Notes under the pieces: model-generated | Database searches by the model: none | Told to the model about the DNA's origin: nothing | What the model saw: the letters and a program-made list of their open reading frames with translations, nothing else | Assembly: GCA_902785905.1 (NCBI GenBank) | Contig: CADAAM010000004.1 | Location: 1-32,301, forward strand | DNA from: Oscillospiraceae bacterium | Lineage (GTDB): Bacteria; Bacillota; Clostridia; Oscillospirales; Oscillospiraceae | Reading direction: 5' to 3' | Length of the DNA: 32,301 bases | Shown: positions 29,701-32,301 of the stretch, piece after piece | How positions within the stretch are numbered: the first letter of the stretch is position 1 | Layout: every line of letters starts with the position of its first letter | Made by a program: the position numbers and the translations under genes

Positions 29701-30632
29701 TCCGGGAGCGCCTGACTGCCCTTGTCAACTCCGGCGTCGCTCAGGCCTTGTCCTCCGACTACTTCCTCATCTTCTATATCAACACGGAGACCGACCGCTA
29801 CATCGAATACCACACCGACGCTGCGGACGGTGTGATCAACGCGGAGGAGGGCGGCGAGGACTTCTTCGGTGTCAGCCGGGAAAACATCCTCCGCAATGTC
29901 ATTCCCGAGGACCTGGAGCGCATTCAGCCTTTGATGGATAAGGAGACGCTTCTCACCCTGCTCAGCGAATCGGGCAGCTACACCGTCGAATATTGTCTTC
30001 GCATGGACGGTGTGCCCACCTATGTCCACATGAAGGCCAGCCGTATGATGGACCGCAGCGATAAGCACATCGTCATCGGTCTGCGCAATATCGACGCCCG
30101 GGTTCGCCGCGAGCGTGAACAGGCCATGGCCCTGAGGAAGGCGACGGAGCTCGCCTCCCGCGACGCACTCACCGGCGTCAAGAGCAAGGGCGTTTTTGTC
30201 GACGCCGAGCTCCAGTGGGACGAGAGGATACGGACGGAGAGTGATCTTGCCTTCGGCATCGCCATGTTTGACCTCAACGGCCTCAAGGAGGTCAACGATA
30301 CCCAGGGTCACGCGGCGGGCGATATGTATATACGCTCTGCCGGCGCTGCCATCTGTGAGACTTTCAAGCACAGTCCCGTCTATCGCATCGGCGGAGACGA
30401 GTTCGCCGCAACTCTGAGCGGAGCGGACTACGAAAACCGTGAGGCTCTGCTGGAGAGCTTTCTGGCCGGAAACCCCGAGCGGGCAGCTCACGGCAAGGCC
30501 GTGGTGGCCTGCGGTATCGCAGTCTACCGCCCCGGCGAGGACAACCGTTTCCAGGACGTTTTCGAGCGGGCCGACGCTGAAATGTACGAAAACAAGAGAC
30601 AGATCAAAGCGGAATATCCCACCATACGGTGA
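26724..30632 (+). CDS. Multidomain c-di-GMP regulator: REC, degenerate GGDEF, EAL, four PAS-like repeats, GGDEF
   Basis: 1302 residues. REC at about 15-130 keeps the acidic DD and phospho-Asp (LLDLMVPGMSG), but the conserved Lys is Arg (ARPYP). A first GGDEF domain (about 145-300, DELTGLYNRE) has SRREADAF in place of GGDEF and should be inactive. EAL (about 315-560) has AEALVRWRHP, NVSRID, EITES, DDFGTGCSSL, AEGVET and QGFYFSKP, and looks active as a phosphodiesterase. Four related sensor repeats start near 590, 731, 872 and 1003, each opening with a variant of xxAxALSxDYxxIYYVDxxT. The C-terminal GGDEF (about 1146-1295) has YRIGGDEFAA and looks active. It could make or break c-di-GMP according to its input. 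No TM helix. GGAGAG lies upstream of the ATG. Confidence 0.92.
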   Translation: MLKSHDKFHSANGKWQILVADDGPHNRELLEQILGRDYELLFSGNGEETLNMIRRHRETLSLVLLDLMVPGMSGLELLRVKRDDPDIQAIPTIAAASDRKAEMESLSLGAIDTIARPYPPADLILACVRRTIELCENRQIIRFTERDELTGLYNREYFCRYAEQYDLHHTDLDMDAIYLDVNHFRMLNERFGAACGDEVLRRIARNLRGLVSKSDGIVSRREADAFMIYCPHREDYREFLERASADTNVGEGVKRVHLRMGVYAHADKSLSVQRRFDRAKKAADSVRGGYSRAIGFYDSTLQEKELYHAQLIGDFHGALGRHEFEVWYQPKFDIRGDVPVLVSAEALVRWRHPAHGLVSPGEFVSLFEENGLIEELDKYVWRKTAAHLREWKERFGFCVPVSVNVSRIDMLDPGLFDTFKRLMEEYGLEPREFLLEITESAYTLDSGRIVETVNRLRKFGFQVEMDDFGTGCSSLNMISSLPVDALKLDMQFVRGAFDGRRDTRMLEIIIEIADSLAVPIIAEGVETEEQLNALKAMGCDLAQGFYFSKPLPAAEYERFLAERRDLPGSTTLPERDGKYIGERGGELSFGKVAHALSSGYESIYYVDLISSHYVEFSSQGKYEDLKIESSGADFFADTRRNIPRVVYEEDRERLMAAMRKETLLSHVTGTETFSILYRLMIEGRPLYYSLKAVRASTYDRNHLVVGIRNVDQEVRDARRIGEHSGFTPDFTGLAKALSRDIESVYYVDVSTGNYLSFSSDGAYSLLETDNSGIDFFSDCQRDIQKVVYTEDWEKVANALDRKTLLTALETRKSFSMDYRLVVGGKPTYYRMKVIPAETGSFRHFIVGVSNVDAQIAEEQRVMAERQNLQSVSRIAQALAQDYFIIYYVDIETDYFIEFSASDNFSTIGIEKRGEDFFELSRGNMKRFVHEDDRPLFLALFTKENILHALEKHGSFNHTYRMLIGDEVQYVMMKVSRLDERHIVIGTSNVNAEVRERLTALVNSGVAQALSSDYFLIFYINTETDRYIEYHTDAADGVINAEEGGEDFFGVSRENILRNVIPEDLERIQPLMDKETLLTLLSESGSYTVEYCLRMDGVPTYVHMKASRMMDRSDKHIVIGLRNIDARVRREREQAMALRKATELASRDALTGVKSKGVFVDAELQWDERIRTESDLAFGIAMFDLNGLKEVNDTQGHAAGDMYIRSAGAAICETFKHSPVYRIGGDEFAATLSGADYENREALLESFLAGNPERAAHGKAVVACGIAVYRPGEDNRFQDVFERADAEMYENKRQIKAEYPTIR

Positions 30633-30654
30633 ACCCGTCTTAAGGATTCTTTAT

Positions 30655-30683
30655 TTGCGCGCACAGTGCGTCTGTGTTATACT
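30655..30683 (+). promoter_or_regulatory. Promoter of the SH3b-like GG-leader gene
   Basis: TTGCGC (30655-30660) and TATACT (30678-30683) with a 17-bp spacer. Confidence 0.65.
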
Positions 30684-30730
30684 GTAAACAGCAGGAGAAA
30701 AGCATTAACTCAAATAAGGAGGCACTATCA

Positions 30731-30970
30731 ATGGCAGATATGGAGAAACTGAGCGATAACGAGCTTGACGAGGTCAGCGGCGGCACAAAGTATAACATCG
30801 GCAATGCCCCGGTCAGCGTCTACAACTTCCCGGGCGGCGGCGTGATGTACACCCTCTTCAAGGGCGACTATCTCGTCACGGACGGCCAGTCTTCCTGGGT
30901 CGGCGGCATCAACTGGTGCCACGTCTATACGGCTTTCGGCGAAGGCTACGTCAACGGCGCTGTCCTTTGA
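30731..30970 (+). CDS. Double-glycine leader peptide with SH3b-like body
   Basis: 79 residues. The leader MADMEKLSDNELDEVSGG ends in GG (17-18) with the classic LSDxELDxVSGG pattern. The remaining 61 residues look like a bacterial SH3 (SH3b) domain: APVSVYNFPGGGVMYTLFKGDYLV..., then WCHVYTAFGEGYVNGAVL, matching the 'W-x-x-V...G-x-x-GYV-x-x-x-x-L' end. SH3b domains bind peptidoglycan or related ligands. AAGGAGG lies 8 nt before the ATG and a strong terminator follows, so it is a stand-alone gene. Export by a C39-type transporter encoded elsewhere and a role at the cell wall are inferences. Confidence 0.72.
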   Translation: MADMEKLSDNELDEVSGGTKYNIGNAPVSVYNFPGGGVMYTLFKGDYLVTDGQSSWVGGINWCHVYTAFGEGYVNGAVL

Positions 30971-30989
30971 TTCAACGGAATCCAAAAAA

Positions 30990-31027
30990 CGCTCCTCCGA
31001 AGTAAATCTTCGGAGGAGCGATTTTTT
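30990..31027. terminator. Terminator between convergent genes
   Basis: A perfect 13-bp stem (30990-31002 with 31008-31020), 5-nt loop and T7; A6 lies on the other flank, so it may also serve the - strand gene. Confidence 0.9.
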
Positions 31028-31081
31028 TGCTTGCCATCCTGAATGATGCGAAGGAGCGTTTTGTGGTGATGACAAGCCTAA

Positions 31082-31897
31082 TCAGAACACAGAGACAGTG
31101 GCCTCAGCGCTGGTTTTCGTGATGCCGGTGGCGTCCGTGATGACGCAGCGGTAGGTGCCGCTGGCGTTGGGCTTGATACCGTTTGCCCAGAGCACGGAGG
31201 TGTAGGAATTTTCGGTCTTGTCAAAGCTGTTCTCCAGGCGCAGACCGTACTCCTCGTTGGTGGTGGCGTCGCCGGTAAAGACAACGGAGACCCAGCCGCC
31301 GGTTGACTCGTTGTATCTCTGCCAGTCAAAGGAGCTGCTGACGCTCAGGTTGCCCTTGGCCGTGACAATGAACATACGGTTGTACTTGTCCATCTCGACA
31401 GGGCCGGTGAGCGGTGTGATGTCCTTCGTGATGGCAATGGACTGGCTGGCAAGCTGGTTGTAGGCCTCGGACTGCACGCGCGACACGGTGACGTCCAGAT
31501 CGCCAAGACGATCATTGACGGCGTTGACGGCGTTTCTCACCTCGGAGACGCTGCCGGTGAGAACCTTGCCCTGTTCCCGAATGGCGGTGCGCGTGGACAG
31601 AAGGATCAGCAGGCACGCCAGACTCAGCGCGCAGGCGACTGCCGACAGGATCAGCGCCGGCAGACCGGACAGCTTCATGCCCTTGCCGGGCTTGCGGGGT
31701 TCTGGATAGACGGGGTTTTCATCAAAATAGTCCTGGCCGTCGACAGGCTCCTCCGGCTCAGGGTCGGCACCCGGCAGATCGGCGGGGGCGGCGCTCTCAT
31801 AGGCGGGGGCGTCGGCATACGCCTCGATCAGGCTTCCGCAGAAGGGACAGACCTTCAGATCATCGTCGATCGCTTTGCCGCAATTCAAACAGATCAT
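31082..31897 (-). CDS. Zinc-ribbon membrane protein with C-terminal Ig-like domain
   Basis: 271 residues. The N-terminus is a zinc ribbon (CLNCGKAIDDDLKVCPFCG). An acidic Pro/Glu/Asp/Ala-rich linker follows, then one TM helix (about 78-100), a coiled-coil-like stretch (about 105-145, VSEVRNAVNAVNDRLGDLDVTVSRVQSEAY) and a beta-rich end with GTYRCVITDATG, an Ig-like signature. The zinc ribbon would be cytoplasmic and the Ig-like domain outside. The start at 31897 has AAAGGTG upstream; an earlier in-frame ATG at 31957 would precede the ribbon. The function is unknown; similar multi-part proteins in Clostridia are surface sensors or stress proteins of unassigned role. Confidence 0.82.
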   Translation of the reverse strand: MICLNCGKAIDDDLKVCPFCGSLIEAYADAPAYESAAPADLPGADPEPEEPVDGQDYFDENPVYPEPRKPGKGMKLSGLPALILSAVACALSLACLLILLSTRTAIREQGKVLTGSVSEVRNAVNAVNDRLGDLDVTVSRVQSEAYNQLASQSIAITKDITPLTGPVEMDKYNRMFIVTAKGNLSVSSSFDWQRYNESTGGWVSVVFTGDATTNEEYGLRLENSFDKTENSYTSVLWANGIKPNASGTYRCVITDATGITKTSAEATVSVF

Positions 31898-32094
31898 GGT
31901 CAACACCTTTCTTTTTTCAAGAATCGCATGGCTTTCATGCAGGTGGCATTTTAGCATACAATACGCTTTTTGTCAACGTTTTGAAAGAAAATTTGGGCAA
32001 AAATCGAGCGGTTTGCCCCACAAAACGGGTGAAAAGCCGGGGAGAAAACAGGAACAATCCCCCACATCTTGTGTTAATGCATCGAAAGGCGTCG

Positions 32095-32122
32095 AAATTT
32101 GCAACAATATATATGCAAATTT
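32095..32122. promoter_or_regulatory. Candidate operator upstream of PFOR (AAATTTGCA-N10-TGCAAATTT)
   Basis: A perfect 9-bp inverted repeat with a 10-bp A/T gap, 17 bp upstream of the PFOR -35 box. It does not look like a terminator and suits a dimeric regulator. No match to the Rex consensus. Confidence 0.45.
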
Positions 32123-32138
32123 TTGTGTTCGTGACGAG

Positions 32139-32167
32139 TTTACAAGGCGCGGCATTCGTGATAGAAT
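32139..32167 (+). promoter_or_regulatory. Promoter of PFOR gene
   Basis: TTTACA (32139-32144) and TAGAAT (32162-32167) with a 17-bp spacer. Confidence 0.65.
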
Positions 32168-32214
32168 ACCCTTGTCCTTCTGGCAAACAAATTTACAGAT
32201 ATGGAGATGAGTTT

Positions 32215-32301
32215 ATGGAGAGACACTACAAGACCATGGACGGCAATAACGCGGCCGCCCATGTATCGTATGCGTTTACCGAGGTAGCGGCGATCTACCC
32301 G
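32215..32301 (+). CDS. Pyruvate:ferredoxin (flavodoxin) oxidoreductase, N-terminal fragment (runs off window)
   Basis: 29 residues to the window edge, containing MDGNNAAAHVSYAFTEVAAI, which is the nearly invariant opening of PFOR/NifJ proteins (KTMDGNxAAAHVAYAFxEVAxIYPI). The enzyme oxidises pyruvate to acetyl-CoA and CO2 and reduces ferredoxin, and is the core of anaerobic energy metabolism in Clostridia. GGAG lies 8 nt before the ATG. The rest of the gene (typically about 1170-1190 residues) lies beyond 32301. A promoter and an inverted repeat lie upstream. Confidence 0.9.
   Translation, partial: MERHYKTMDGNNAAAHVSYAFTEVAAIYP

Noticed and set aside
28365-30491. 708-residue open frame antisense to the c-di-GMP regulator
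   Set aside because: Shadow of the biased coding strand; no start with ribosome site and no recognised domain.
1-32301. CRISPR array, prophage, insertion sequence or integrative element
   Set aside because: No spaced direct repeats, transposase, integrase, phage structural gene or terminal repeat was seen; the repeats present are hairpins or one two-copy dispersed unit.

Overview
The window reads as chromosomal DNA of an anaerobic, gut-type Gram-positive bacterium of the class Clostridia, probably Oscillospirales (inference). Support: strong AGGAGG ribosome sites, sigma-A promoters with 17-bp spacers, G/C-rich third codon positions, the N-terminus of a pyruvate:ferredoxin oxidoreductase at the right edge, a ferredoxin-nitroreductase fusion, a zinc-type macrodomain with a class-M sirtuin, and several short double-glycine leader peptides. 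No phage, transposase, CRISPR array, rRNA or complete tRNA was found.

Left part (1-5300): a truncated Cna-B surface-domain gene; a short HxlR-type regulator; a divergent + strand operon of class-M sirtuin (SirTM), a radical-SAM-like remnant protein, a ferredoxin-nitroreductase and an OpuC-type permease with a repeated C-terminal module; then a convergent - strand operon of flavin reductase and zinc-type macrodomain ADP-ribosyl hydrolase. The sirtuin and flavin reductase/macrodomain promoters carry the same operator-like sequence (AAGTACGCAC-N6-GTRASTG) in the same position relative to their -35 boxes, and the first copy lies between the sirtuin and HxlR promoters. This points to one redox-responsive circuit that writes and erases ADP-ribosylation, and it is the most interesting system here.

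Middle (5300-20200): a secreted 5'-nucleotidase, a small GG-leader peptide, a tocopherol-cyclase-like protein, a compact predicted structured RNA, a Pr6Pr-type membrane protein, a UvrA-like ABC ATPase behind an attenuator, a MerR pseudogene, two lipoproteins, a HAD phosphatase, a cNMP-binding/ParB-like fusion, a small DMT transporter behind a branched inverted-repeat element, a small membrane protein and a membrane diguanylate cyclase. A short dispersed repeat occurs twice (13571 and 15163).

Right part (20300-32301): a CatA-like acetyltransferase, a Cys-rich GG-leader peptide, a cyclase-family hydrolase, a Na/Pi cotransporter followed by a second secreted 5'-nucleotidase (a likely nucleotide-phosphate salvage pair), a very large REC-GGDEF-EAL-(PAS-like)x4-GGDEF regulator, a GG-leader peptide with an SH3b-like body, a zinc-ribbon membrane protein and the start of PFOR. 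Three small genes (7596, 18465, 21035) share an extended upstream motif TGTGAC-N11-TATKMT, suggesting common control. Several intergenic regions hold arrays of perfect stem-loops that the coding annotation does not explain.
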